64,000 nucleotides of DNA, taken from positions 124,001-188,000 of the forward strand of contig JABDKG010000087.1 in the NCBI GenBank assembly GCA_013002305.1, given 5' to 3'. Made by a program: the position numbers and the translations under genes. The notes under the pieces were generated by a model that saw only the letters and a list, made by a program, of their open reading frames with translations, was not told the DNA's origin and searched no databases. Origin of the DNA: Hellea sp. GTDB lineage: Bacteria; Pseudomonadota; Alphaproteobacteria; Caulobacterales; Maricaulaceae. Positions 29,359 through 36,511 of this stretch are shown one piece after another. Numbering within the stretch: position 1 is the stretch's first letter; the number at the start of each line of letters is the position of its first letter.

Positions 29359-29842
29359 AAATAATTTGTTCTACCGACTGAACCGCGTCACGATTACAAA
29401 TGTCTTCGTTATCCAAAGCTATAAAAGCTTCAATTCTACGGCGGCAAATCCGGTATACGTTCGAAAAGGCTTTTTTGCGTTCAGCCCTTGGCTCGACATA
29501 GGCTGGGTTATCAATTCCCCAGTGAACCGTCATAGGCGCGTCGCCGGAATTACTTGGCCATATGGGACAGACTTCGCTTGCCGCACTGCCGCAAACCGTA
29601 ACTATGATATCCATTCTAGGGCTGTCTATGCTGGCAAATTCATCCCAGCTTTTAGACCGTATCGCCGCGGTATCATGTCCTCGAGACACAAGCTCGTTGA
29701 TACCATCTGGATGAGGTTTTCCGCTTGGGCGGCTACCCGCGGAGAATGATTGAAAACGCCCGGCACCCAGATCCCTGAGAAGCACTTCTGATATTATTGA
29801 TCGGGCAGAATTACCCGTACATAGGAAAAGGACGTTGATCAT
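29357..29842 (-). CDS. arsC: arsenate reductase / low-molecular-weight phosphatase family (ArsC)
   Basis: 161 residues from the ATG at 29842. The phosphatase loop CTGNSARS (CX5R) near the N-terminus (INVLFLCTGNSARS) and a second cysteine pair in VTVCGSAASEVCPIWP are the three-cysteine layout of thioredoxin-coupled arsenate reductases. The usual partners arsR, acr3/arsB are not in the window, so a housekeeping detoxification role or a protein-phosphatase role are both possible. The ATG overlaps the stop of the upstream lipoprotein gene (ATGA). An in-frame codon 36 nt upstream would only add residues lying inside that gene. Confidence 0.85.
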   Translation of the reverse strand: MINVLFLCTGNSARSIISEVLLRDLGAGRFQSFSAGSRPSGKPHPDGINELVSRGHDTAAIRSKSWDEFASIDSPRMDIIVTVCGSAASEVCPIWPSNSGDAPMTVHWGIDNPAYVEPRAERKKAFSNVYRICRRRIEAFIALDNEDICNRDAVQSVEQII

Positions 29843-30429
29843 TTTCGTTTGTAATGAATAACCCAGGCATCGGTCCATTCCGCGCCCTCATCAGCCTTTC
29901 CTTGCCAATGCCAGTCTAAACTGTCCTCAGAGATGTTTTTCCATATCATACGCCGAAATGGCCCTTGATTATTGATGCGTTCCATATCGAGCTTGAAAGT
30001 ACCATTTTCCTGAGGCCCTCCGTAAAGTGAATAGAAACCGCCCTGATCATCGACCCATGCTTGGCGCCACATTTTTGCGGGCTTAGAATAGGTGGAAACG
30101 CTCATGCCTTTGAAATGTTGAGACGGTGCGCCGTCAAAATTCTCGGTAATAACGCAATCACCAAATTCATTTTTTACAATGATATTTGTCCCCTGACCAA
30201 TATTGCCATCCCGTTGGTCCCAGGTTAAATCCCATTCACCCACCCAGAAATCAAGTTGCCTAAACTCCGGGTCCGAACAGTTCGCCGCTGTTTGGGTTAA
30301 ATCTGTTTCCGCCGATGTAACTTGTTGGTCCGGCTCAGATTGCGATCCGGATTTGCTTGCGGCTTCGCTACTACACCCGATAAATATGAGCGTAATGGCG
30401 GCCAGCGAATATAGGGTTTTATTTTGCAT
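29839..30429 (-). CDS. lipoprotein of unknown function (DUF1579-like fold)
   Basis: 196 residues. The N-terminus is a lipoprotein signal (SLAAITLIFIGCSSEA, lipobox Cys19), followed by a Ser/Glu-rich linker. The mature part has FRQLDFWVGEWDLTW, GQGTNIIVKNEFGDCVITENFDG and MWRQAWVDDQGGFYSLYGG, resembling lipocalin-like DUF1579 proteins (FxxGxW motif). Presumed periplasmic, membrane-anchored small-molecule binder; the ligand is unknown. Overlaps arsC by 4 nt. Confidence 0.75.
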   Translation of the reverse strand: MQNKTLYSLAAITLIFIGCSSEAASKSGSQSEPDQQVTSAETDLTQTAANCSDPEFRQLDFWVGEWDLTWDQRDGNIGQGTNIIVKNEFGDCVITENFDGAPSQHFKGMSVSTYSKPAKMWRQAWVDDQGGFYSLYGGPQENGTFKLDMERINNQGPFRRMIWKNISEDSLDWHWQGKADEGAEWTDAWVIHYKRK

Positions 30430-30484
30430 TATCGTGCTCCGCTGTTAATCGAAATAATTGTAGAATTTGAGAGCGATTGAAGCA

Positions 30485-31279
30485 ATGCATATTGTCGATC
30501 AGTTAATATCGGAACGAGCGCGGCGATTAATGTCGAGAAAAAAGTTCTTCGCTTTTATAAAACCGCTTTTATATCAGATGTTAAATTATGAGGACACTGT
30601 GGTTCTGGCCGATACTATTCGCCCGAAATCGGGCTGGGATGCATTTGATCACGTTACCAATCTCGTCAAACCGCAAATTGATATTTCTGGTTTGGAAAAT
30701 CTTCCAAAAGACGGAAAATGTATCATTATATCCAACCACCCGACCGGATTGGCGGATGGGATGGCGGTCTTTAAAGCTATCAAGGACAAACGACCGGACC
30801 ATATTTTTTTGGCGAACGCTGATGCGCTCCGCGTCATTCCTGACGGTGAAGATATTATTATTCCAGTTGAATGGGTCCTGGCGAAACGAACGATTTCTAA
30901 AACCCGGGAAACGCTTTCCAAAACTAGAAAAGCATTGTCCGACGAGCGTTGCGTAGTCATTTTTCCTTCTGGCAAACTCGCATTGTTGACCCTAAAGGGA
31001 TTAAAAGATCACGCTTGGGAAAGCTCAGCTGCCATGCTCGCTCGAAAATATGGTGCACCGATTATCCCGTTGCGCATAAAGGCCCGAAATAGCTGGCTTT
31101 ATTATCTTTACGCAAAGATCAATAACGAGTTGCGCGATATTACCTTGTTCAAAGAGGTTTTGAATAAACGCGGACAGAAATTCGAGATGGTCTTTGGAGC
31201 CCCAATTCAACCGGCTGACATTGCCAAAAACGCAGATGCGGCAACATCACATATTCGGCAGATCGTCGAAAAACTTTAG
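30485..31279 (+). CDS. PlsC-like acyltransferase
   Basis: About 264 residues. The acyltransferase motif I is IISNHPTGLADGMA, with the His and Asp one residue further apart than in the usual HX4D; motif III is VVIFPSGKLA and motif IV IIPLRIKARNSW. Such enzymes acylate lysophosphatidate or other lipid amines, and the NHPTG variant is shared with hemolysin-like/ornithine-lipid acyltransferases, so the acceptor is uncertain. The open frame begins at a TTG at 30467; the ATG at 30485 (MHIVDQLISE) is preferred. It is 8 nt upstream of the carboxylesterase gene, probably one transcript. Confidence 0.8.
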   Translation: MHIVDQLISERARRLMSRKKFFAFIKPLLYQMLNYEDTVVLADTIRPKSGWDAFDHVTNLVKPQIDISGLENLPKDGKCIIISNHPTGLADGMAVFKAIKDKRPDHIFLANADALRVIPDGEDIIIPVEWVLAKRTISKTRETLSKTRKALSDERCVVIFPSGKLALLTLKGLKDHAWESSAAMLARKYGAPIIPLRIKARNSWLYYLYAKINNELRDITLFKEVLNKRGQKFEMVFGAPIQPADIAKNADAATSHIRQIVEKL

Positions 31280-31287
31280 AGCGAATT

Positions 31288-33042
31288 ATGTTTAGAAGAA
31301 TATTCCTTATCCTGACAGCTATGGCGACGATCTGCGCTATAGCTTTGATCACAACTATCCCCAAAGACAAACCGGGAGCTATCATTCAGACGCCGCAAGG
31401 GCCCGTTAAAGGCGTAGTCACGCCTAATAGCGTACAAAATGTCAAATCAATTCCCTTTGCCGCCCCGCCTATTGGTGATCTGCGTTGGCGTCCGCCCGGC
31501 ACCGCCCCCAAATGGAAAGAAGTCAGAGCAGCCACAAAATTCTCTCCGATGTGCGTGCAGAATGTTGGCAGCGGCGATAGCTTTTTGAAGTTAATGCTGG
31601 AGCGTCACGGCATATCCAGTTTCAAGAAATTTCTGATACACCAAATTGTTGCCATGTCCGGAACACCTAGGGTCAGTGAAGACTGTCTATATCTGAATAT
31701 ACGTACCGCCAACATCAATCAAGATGGCAAAGTCAAAGATGATCTAATGCCGGTCATGGTTTGGATTCACGGCGGTGGACATCAATTTGGCTCAGGCGAC
31801 TTTGATTTCTACCAAGGTGATAACCTTCCGCTAAAAGGTGTAGTCCTAGTCACAATAAATTACCGCCTTGGTGCTTTTGGTTATATGGCCCACCCGGCCC
31901 TATCAGCGGATGATCCGCGTGGTGTATCCGGTAATTATGGAACGTTAGATCAAATCGCGGCTCTGAAGTGGGTGCGGGACAATATTAGCGCCTATGGCGG
32001 CAACCCCGACAATGTCACTATTTTTGGTGAAAGCGCAGGTGCGTGGTCGGTTACGGAAATGATGACTGCTCCGGATGCAAAAGGCTTATTTCACAAAGCG
32101 ATTGGCCAGAGCGGAGCCTCAACTTATCATCTTGGTCAGCTCGATACTAATTCAACGAGCTGGATTGACGGTTATGAGGCGGGCCTTAAGCTCGCAAAAC
32201 GGGTTGATGCCGAGAGCCCAACGGCGCAGCAATTACGGGATGTTCCCGCCGACATAATTCAAGCCGTGATAACCCCCGAGTTGGCCGATGGGTTTCATCA
32301 TGTTCGTGACGGTGTCGTATTTCCAAAAAATGTCGGCATTGCATTTCAGGACGGCGACTTCTATTCCGTGCCAACAATCTTCGGATATAATTCTGATGAG
32401 GCGACCGTATTTTTCCCAGATGACCCGGAACCGACCGTGTGGGTTGAAGGTCTGCCCCGAAGCGATCGGAATGCCCAGATTGAAGCTCTAAGACCTCACT
32501 TTGGAAAAAAAGCCGAAATATTAGTAGATCTCTATGGTCTGGATAATGACTTTGACGCTGGCGGCGAACAGATGATGGGCGATGAATTTTTCGGAACGAA
32601 TATTCGTCTCGTTACGCGCGCCAATGCCCTTAAAAGAACGCCAGCATACAGCTATGTCTTCACCCGCGTTCCTCCCAACGAGAAACAAACTATCGGCGCC
32701 TATCACGTTGCCGAGGTGCCGTTTGTCTTTGGGACAGCCGAAAAGGCATTCGGATGGTCAGATGAAGATGAAGCGCTAGCAGAGTTGATGCAATCTTATT
32801 GGACCAACTTTGCTAAAACCGGTGATCCTAACGGTGAAGGCCTCCCGACGTGGGAATTATATCGCGGCGGGAATTGGATGCAACTCGCGGCAAATAATGG
32901 GCTTGAAACCAAAACTATAAAGAACTATCGGCAAGAAAAGCTGGACGCATTGGAATATGGATTGAAACGAAAACTGGCGCTTATTCGTCCTCTTCAAACT
33001 CAGCAATCGCCTGACGTTTCCGATTCACAATCAGGCGAGTAA
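31288..33042 (+). CDS. type-B carboxylesterase
   Basis: 584 residues, alpha/beta hydrolase of the carboxylesterase/cholinesterase family. An N-terminal hydrophobic segment (FLILTAMATICAIALIT-like, about 4-22) suggests a signal anchor or secretion. The oxyanion segment is MVWIHGGGHQFGSGD, and the nucleophile elbow VTIFGESAGAWSVTE contains the catalytic Ser; the acid lies in YNSDEA and the His in IGAYHVAEVPFVFG. It hydrolyses carboxylic esters; the natural substrate is unknown. The 3' end overlaps the convergent nitrilase gene by 62 nt. Confidence 0.9.
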   Translation: MFRRIFLILTAMATICAIALITTIPKDKPGAIIQTPQGPVKGVVTPNSVQNVKSIPFAAPPIGDLRWRPPGTAPKWKEVRAATKFSPMCVQNVGSGDSFLKLMLERHGISSFKKFLIHQIVAMSGTPRVSEDCLYLNIRTANINQDGKVKDDLMPVMVWIHGGGHQFGSGDFDFYQGDNLPLKGVVLVTINYRLGAFGYMAHPALSADDPRGVSGNYGTLDQIAALKWVRDNISAYGGNPDNVTIFGESAGAWSVTEMMTAPDAKGLFHKAIGQSGASTYHLGQLDTNSTSWIDGYEAGLKLAKRVDAESPTAQQLRDVPADIIQAVITPELADGFHHVRDGVVFPKNVGIAFQDGDFYSVPTIFGYNSDEATVFFPDDPEPTVWVEGLPRSDRNAQIEALRPHFGKKAEILVDLYGLDNDFDAGGEQMMGDEFFGTNIRLVTRANALKRTPAYSYVFTRVPPNEKQTIGAYHVAEVPFVFGTAEKAFGWSDEDEALAELMQSYWTNFAKTGDPNGEGLPTWELYRGGNWMQLAANNGLETKTIKNYRQEKLDALEYGLKRKLALIRPLQTQQSPDVSDSQSGE

Positions 33043-33937
33043 CATCTGGGCGCGAGTAATGGCCCGCAGGATCGAAGTTTTGTCGCTCTTTACGGACCAA
33101 TGCGGGATCAAGCGTCGCATAGCTTAAATATTCCTTGCCCGTCACCGGTTCAAGCAGCCAGCTACCGTCTGGTGACGCTATACAGGATCCACCATCCGCC
33201 GCTATCTCGGGCATCATACCTTTAATCTCTTCGGCAAATGGAATGTCGCTCGGAATGTCTGAACGACGCATTAGACTTGAAACGGACACACAGTAGCCGC
33301 GACCTTCTTTTGCGATCATACGCGTAATATCTTCGGTATTGCGAATATTGCCCGGCCAGCACGCAATGTGGAGATCTTCACCCTGAGCGTAAAGCGCGGC
33401 CCTGGAGAGCGGCATCCAGTTCTCCCAGCAATTAAGACCGCCGACGGTGAATGCTCCCAGCCTATGGGTTACAAGCCCTGCTCCGTCACCTGGAGACCAA
33501 ACCAGACGTTCTTCATAAGTCGGCTGCAACTTTCGATGAACGGACTGAATAGTCCCGGTTTTGTCAATATATACGAATGAGGCATATAGAGAGTGACCGC
33601 TACGCTGACGCGGGCGCTCGATAATGCCGAGGTAACAAGCCATTTTCGCGCGTCTGAGCGCCGCACAAACCGTATTAAGGTGCCCGTCTTCAATCGTAAC
33701 CGACTGATCCGAATAATGGGCAAATAGATGTTTCTGCTTATCATCGTTAAAAATAGCGCCGCCTGTAAGCTCCGGCCAAAATGGATATCCAGGTACAACG
33801 CCTTCCCCGAATACAATTAAATCGGCCTGCTCTTCTGCGGCTGTTTGGATCAATCCGATAATTTTATTCAATGTTGCGTCTCGGGCCAGCCAAACCGGTG
33901 CTATTTGCGGGAGCGCTATTTTGAGTGATTTAGACAT
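32981..33937 (-). CDS. nitrilase-superfamily C-N hydrolase
   Basis: About 318 residues. The catalytic triad can be placed: Glu in VFGEGVVPGYPFWPE, Lys in HRKLQPTYEERLVW, Cys in GGLNCWENWMPLSRAALY. The NCWENxMPL form and YPFWP segment point to the true-nitrilase branch (nitrile or cyanide hydrolysis) rather than amidases. Cytosolic. The ATG at 33937 is chosen because GGAAAAA lies directly upstream; the frame continues 48 nt further. It shares 62 nt with the 3' end of the carboxylesterase gene on the other strand. Confidence 0.88.
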   Translation of the reverse strand: MSKSLKIALPQIAPVWLARDATLNKIIGLIQTAAEEQADLIVFGEGVVPGYPFWPELTGGAIFNDDKQKHLFAHYSDQSVTIEDGHLNTVCAALRRAKMACYLGIIERPRQRSGHSLYASFVYIDKTGTIQSVHRKLQPTYEERLVWSPGDGAGLVTHRLGAFTVGGLNCWENWMPLSRAALYAQGEDLHIACWPGNIRNTEDITRMIAKEGRGYCVSVSSLMRRSDIPSDIPFAEEIKGMMPEIAADGGSCIASPDGSWLLEPVTGKEYLSYATLDPALVRKERQNFDPAGHYSRPDVTRLIVNRKRQAIAEFEEDE

Positions 33938-33947
33938 GCTTTTTCCG

Positions 33948-33956
33948 TTTTCCACA
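33948..33956. promoter_or_regulatory. DnaA-box-like 9-mer
   Basis: TTTTCCACA, one mismatch from the DnaA box TTATCCACA, just upstream of the nitrilase start and 16 nt from the perfect box at 33972. It may be coincidental. Confidence 0.25.
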
Positions 33957-33971
33957 GGAATATGCGCCAAA

Positions 33972-33980
33972 TGTGGATAA
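33972..33980 (-). promoter_or_regulatory. perfect DnaA box, copy 1
   Basis: TGTGGATAA on the plus strand (TTATCCACA on the minus), 27 nt upstream of the TTGACT of candidate RNA gene 1 and repeated at the same relative place in copy 2. Confidence 0.5.
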
Positions 33981-34006
33981 GTCACCCTAAATTTTTTGCT
34001 GATTCG

Positions 34007-34035
34007 TTGACTAAATCGACGGAATGTCGCATCAA
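34007..34035 (+). promoter_or_regulatory. candidate promoter of RNA copy 1
   Basis: TTGACT-N17-CATCAA, with the spacer end GAATGTCG identical to copy 2. The -35 is near consensus; the -10 is weak, but the 17-nt spacing is kept in both copies. Confidence 0.45.
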
Positions 34036-34041
34036 ATAATT

Positions 34042-34218
34042 GTAGCTAGAGAGAAGCCGCACTGAAGAAAACCGGGAAGAGAAATGCCTAAGCTGGCACG
34101 ATCAGAACGAAAGAAACAGGAAAGCGTTGATACTATAGCAACAGAGCCCGCAAACCGAACCGCGAGCGCTTGAATTGGCAACAAGGAAAGTGGACCGGGG
34201 AAAACAGCGGGCTTTCTG
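34042..34218 (+). ncRNA. candidate structured small RNA, copy 1
   Basis: Predicted transcript of about 177 nt from the putative promoter to the end of a GC-rich 3' stem. Visible structure: hairpin TGCC-taagct-GGCA (34085-34098), whose stem differs from copy 2 but still pairs, and a closing stem GAGCCCGC (from 34144) with GCGGGCTT (34207-34214) followed by a short U-rich end. Several GGA triplets (five) occur in purine-rich stretches. I do not recognise a known RNA family; it is not tmRNA, SRP RNA or RNase P RNA by their signatures. The exact 5' end is a guess of about 7 nt after the -10. Confidence 0.5.
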
Positions 34219-34267
34219 CTATCTGCTTCACACTCAATTAAATTCGCTCAATCACTGCACGAATTCG

Positions 34268-34276
34268 TGTGGATAA
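34268..34276 (-). promoter_or_regulatory. perfect DnaA box, copy 2
   Basis: Second TGTGGATAA, 26 nt upstream of TTGACC of RNA copy 2, part of the duplicated unit. Confidence 0.5.
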
Positions 34277-34301
34277 GTGATTCGAATTTGCATTGCTCTT
34301 A

Positions 34302-34330
34302 TTGACCAAACTGCCAGAATGTCGCATCAA
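34302..34330 (+). promoter_or_regulatory. candidate promoter of RNA copy 2
   Basis: TTGACC-N17-CATCAA, the same spacing and spacer end as copy 1. Confidence 0.45.
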
Positions 34331-34336
34331 AATTAA

Positions 34337-34516
34337 GTCGCTTAAGAGAAGCTGCACTGAGGCAACCGGACCCAGGAAATAGCCAAGCTGCTATGAATGA
34401 AACGGAAAGAAATCAGGAAGGTGAAGACCCTTGAGCAACAGAGCCCGCAGATAGAACCCGCGAGCGCTAACATTGGCAACGATGAAAGTGGAACGGGGAA
34501 AACTGCGGGCTTTCTG
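34337..34516 (+). ncRNA. candidate structured small RNA, copy 2
   Basis: About 180 nt, the diverged partner of copy 1. Hairpin TAGC-caagct-GCTA (34380-34393) has the same AAGCT loop with a compensatory stem change; closing stem GAGCCCGC (34441-34448) with GCGGGCTT (34505-34512). Six GGA triplets. The 3' end lies 12 nt from the stop of the convergent SDR gene. Role unknown. Confidence 0.5.
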
Positions 34517-34528
34517 TATTCAAATCTC

Positions 34529-35488
34529 TCAAGTTCCGAACAAATTATCCGGTTTCACATAGTCTGCCGCGAGTTCCCGCGCCTTATCCCATAATCGGCC
34601 GGCGAGTTCCTGATCAAGCGCATGCCCTTTAGGTTGCTTGGGATTGCTGTCGGCAAAGTGCATCCCGTTGACGCCATCAAGCGATGGGTGAACGGCGACA
34701 AAACAATGAGTTGCTGCGCCTTGCCCAATTGTGCGAGTCCAAGGTCCCGCAAACATCGAAATAAGCTTTACCTTAAAGTCAGTTGAATCGCTGGCCAAAT
34801 TTGTCCGGATAACGCCCGGGTGGATAGAATTTGCTGTTATAGACGTGCCATCGAAGCGCCGCGCGAGCTCCAAATTCATCAACATAACTGCGAGTTTGGA
34901 ATGCCCATAGGTTTCGAGCGCATCGTAACCGCGTTTCTGACTATCCAAATCGTCTAAGGCTATCCCGACCTTTTTGGGCGCTGTCACATATCCTTCGCTG
35001 GCGACAATTGCCAAACGGGCACTTGGTGCAGCCTTAATCAGAGGCATGAGTCTGTTTATCAAAACATAGTGCCCAAGAAAATTAACAGCGAACTGGATTT
35101 CCAATGGCTCAGAATATTTGCCGCTGACGATCGTCTCAGGCGGCGCCATTATGCCGGCATTGGTTAGGACCACATCGATAACTTTAAATTTCTTGGCGAT
35201 GGCGTCCGTACAGGCAACAATCGAATCCGGATCGGCAAGGTCACAGCCATAGGCCGTTAATTGACCTTTCGACAGTCCCGCACCAGCCGCCTCGACAGAC
35301 TCCTTGGACCGATCAAGACCGATAATATGAGCACCACGTAGCGCCAAAACTCGCATAGATTCTTGCCCAAGGCCTCCGGCTGCGCCGGTGATCAATACAG
35401 TCTTGCCGGATAGGTCAACACCTTCTGTAACGTCTTCCGCCGTCGACTTTCGGTTAAACCCTGATTTGAAATTATCCGGCAGTCTCAT
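34529..35488 (-). CDS. short-chain dehydrogenase/reductase
   Basis: About 319 residues from the ATG at 35488, chosen because AGGGGAAAT lies just upstream. The NAD(P) site is VLITGAAGGLGQESMRVLA, the second motif VVLTNAGIMAPPE (NAG), the catalytic YGHSKLAVMLMN contains a Tyr-x3-Lys pair, and Ser is in LAIVASEGYVT. It resembles the retinol-dehydrogenase/oxidoreductase-like extended SDRs with a long C-terminal part. The substrate is unknown. The gene is minus-strand with its stop next to RNA copy 2, so read-through would be antisense to that RNA pair. Confidence 0.88.
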   Translation of the reverse strand: MRLPDNFKSGFNRKSTAEDVTEGVDLSGKTVLITGAAGGLGQESMRVLALRGAHIIGLDRSKESVEAAGAGLSKGQLTAYGCDLADPDSIVACTDAIAKKFKVIDVVLTNAGIMAPPETIVSGKYSEPLEIQFAVNFLGHYVLINRLMPLIKAAPSARLAIVASEGYVTAPKKVGIALDDLDSQKRGYDALETYGHSKLAVMLMNLELARRFDGTSITANSIHPGVIRTNLASDSTDFKVKLISMFAGPWTRTIGQGAATHCFVAVHPSLDGVNGMHFADSNPKQPKGHALDQELAGRLWDKARELAADYVKPDNLFGT

Positions 35489-35542
35489 TCCATTTCCCCT
35501 GCTATAAGAATGCACTGGTTAGAAACATTATTGAGGGAGCGG

Positions 35543-36511
35543 TCAAGAGGACAGAATATCCTCCAAAAAACCCAGGGTCTGAGGCGATGTCATCGCCGTC
35601 AATCTCAAAGTCTTGGCCACACCTTTTTTATCGAGCACCCAACTTCCGATCAAAACCGTATCCGACATCCTTAAGAAAAAACATTGATCTACTTTCAGTT
35701 TTCTACCTTTTTTGATCAAAGCCGCCAAAGACAATCCCAGTTTAGCGCTCATAAAGGCATTTACGATTGACTGACCATCCAATGTCAAAACTCGACCGGC
35801 ATCCAATAAGTCGAGTTTTTTCAATGATTTCAAGCCTTTGTCTATGGACTTTGACCAATTGGCAGTTTCTGTCGATCCGTTGCTTAATTGACTCATCAAT
35901 AGGCGATATGACGATCTCTCCACATGGGTTTGGTTGGCCAAGGTCTGCAATGCACCGGGCAGGATCGGATTAAGCCAAATGTCGGCCAAATCCAGATTTA
36001 GGGCGTTCGCTTGAATTTTACGAAGGCGGAAATCTTCGAGAATAAGAGTTAAAGCAACTACGGTATCGAGGGTCATGTCCAAAAGAAAGGATTGCTCAAA
36101 GGCCCTTAGGTTTTCGAGTTCCAGCAAATCGCTAATAAACACCAAGGCTTGTCCGTGGCTGGTTAGCAATGCCAAATCCCAGACCTGATCCGGACTTTGG
36201 CTTATGACAACCCAGTTGTCATCTTTTTGGGATCCAGCCAGCCGGATTTCCAATCCGCCGGATAACGATGGAATAAAGCTCCGCAGAATTATGACGTTCG
36301 CAGGAGCTGACAAAATATAAAAAATTGCAGCTAATTCCTCGACAAGCGATCCTGAAGGATCAACCATTGTCGACGGAGGCTGTTCATTTGCGGCTGGCAG
36401 ACCCGCGTAAAATGAAGATTGCGGCGGAATTTTACCTATCGCGGCAAAACAAGCGGAAACATGTTTAGCCTCCATAATAAACCGTGCCGGAGTCAAATTA
36501 ATATCGGCCAT
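35543..36511 (-). CDS. hypothetical protein, 322 aa, coupled to the giant membrane protein gene
   Basis: No family recognised. Mostly soluble: no signal peptide and no clear membrane span; Leu-rich helical stretches such as ALVFISDLLELENLRAFEQ and LKSLKKLDLLDAG, with a beta-rich N-terminal third (VIILRSFIPSLSGGLEIRL, NWVVISQSPDQVWDLALLT). Its ATG directly abuts the stop of the large upstream gene (TAGATG), so the two are almost certainly translated together and may act together. Transcription ends somewhere before the SDR gene 54 nt on; no terminator is obvious. Confidence 0.75.
   Translation of the reverse strand: MADINLTPARFIMEAKHVSACFAAIGKIPPQSSFYAGLPAANEQPPSTMVDPSGSLVEELAAIFYILSAPANVIILRSFIPSLSGGLEIRLAGSQKDDNWVVISQSPDQVWDLALLTSHGQALVFISDLLELENLRAFEQSFLLDMTLDTVVALTLILEDFRLRKIQANALNLDLADIWLNPILPGALQTLANQTHVERSSYRLLMSQLSNGSTETANWSKSIDKGLKSLKKLDLLDAGRVLTLDGQSIVNAFMSAKLGLSLAALIKKGRKLKVDQCFFLRMSDTVLIGSWVLDKKGVAKTLRLTAMTSPQTLGFLEDILSS

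Larger units (their letters stand above)
33970..34516 (+). repeat. tandem duplication of a ~296-bp intergenic unit
   Basis: Two diverged copies, about 296 bp apart, fill the 591-bp gap between the nitrilase and SDR genes. Shared blocks in the same order: TGTGGATAAGT (33972 / 34268), TTGACY (34007 / 34302), GAATGTCGCATCAAA (34023 / 34318), CAACAGAGCCCGCA (34140 / 34437), GCGAGCGCT, ATTGGCAAC, GAAAGTGGA, GGGGAAAAC, and GCGGGCTTTCTG (34207 / 34505). There is no plausible protein in common: the reading frames are not kept between copies. Confidence 0.85.

Noticed and set aside
29380..29749. Plus-strand open frame antisense to arsC
   Set aside because: The minus strand encodes a complete ArsC with its catalytic motifs; the plus frame has no ribosome binding site or recognisable domain.
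34333..34345. TTAA-N5-TTAA as a CtrA site in RNA copy 2
   Set aside because: Spacing is 5 instead of 7, and it is absent from copy 1.
33938..34528. tRNA or other standard RNA genes in the longest gene-free stretch
   Set aside because: No T-arm GGTTCGA signature and no tmRNA, SRP or RNase P motifs.
34397..34594. Short plus-strand frame in the duplicated intergenic element
   Set aside because: The corresponding frame is not preserved in copy 1, and the element behaves like RNA.
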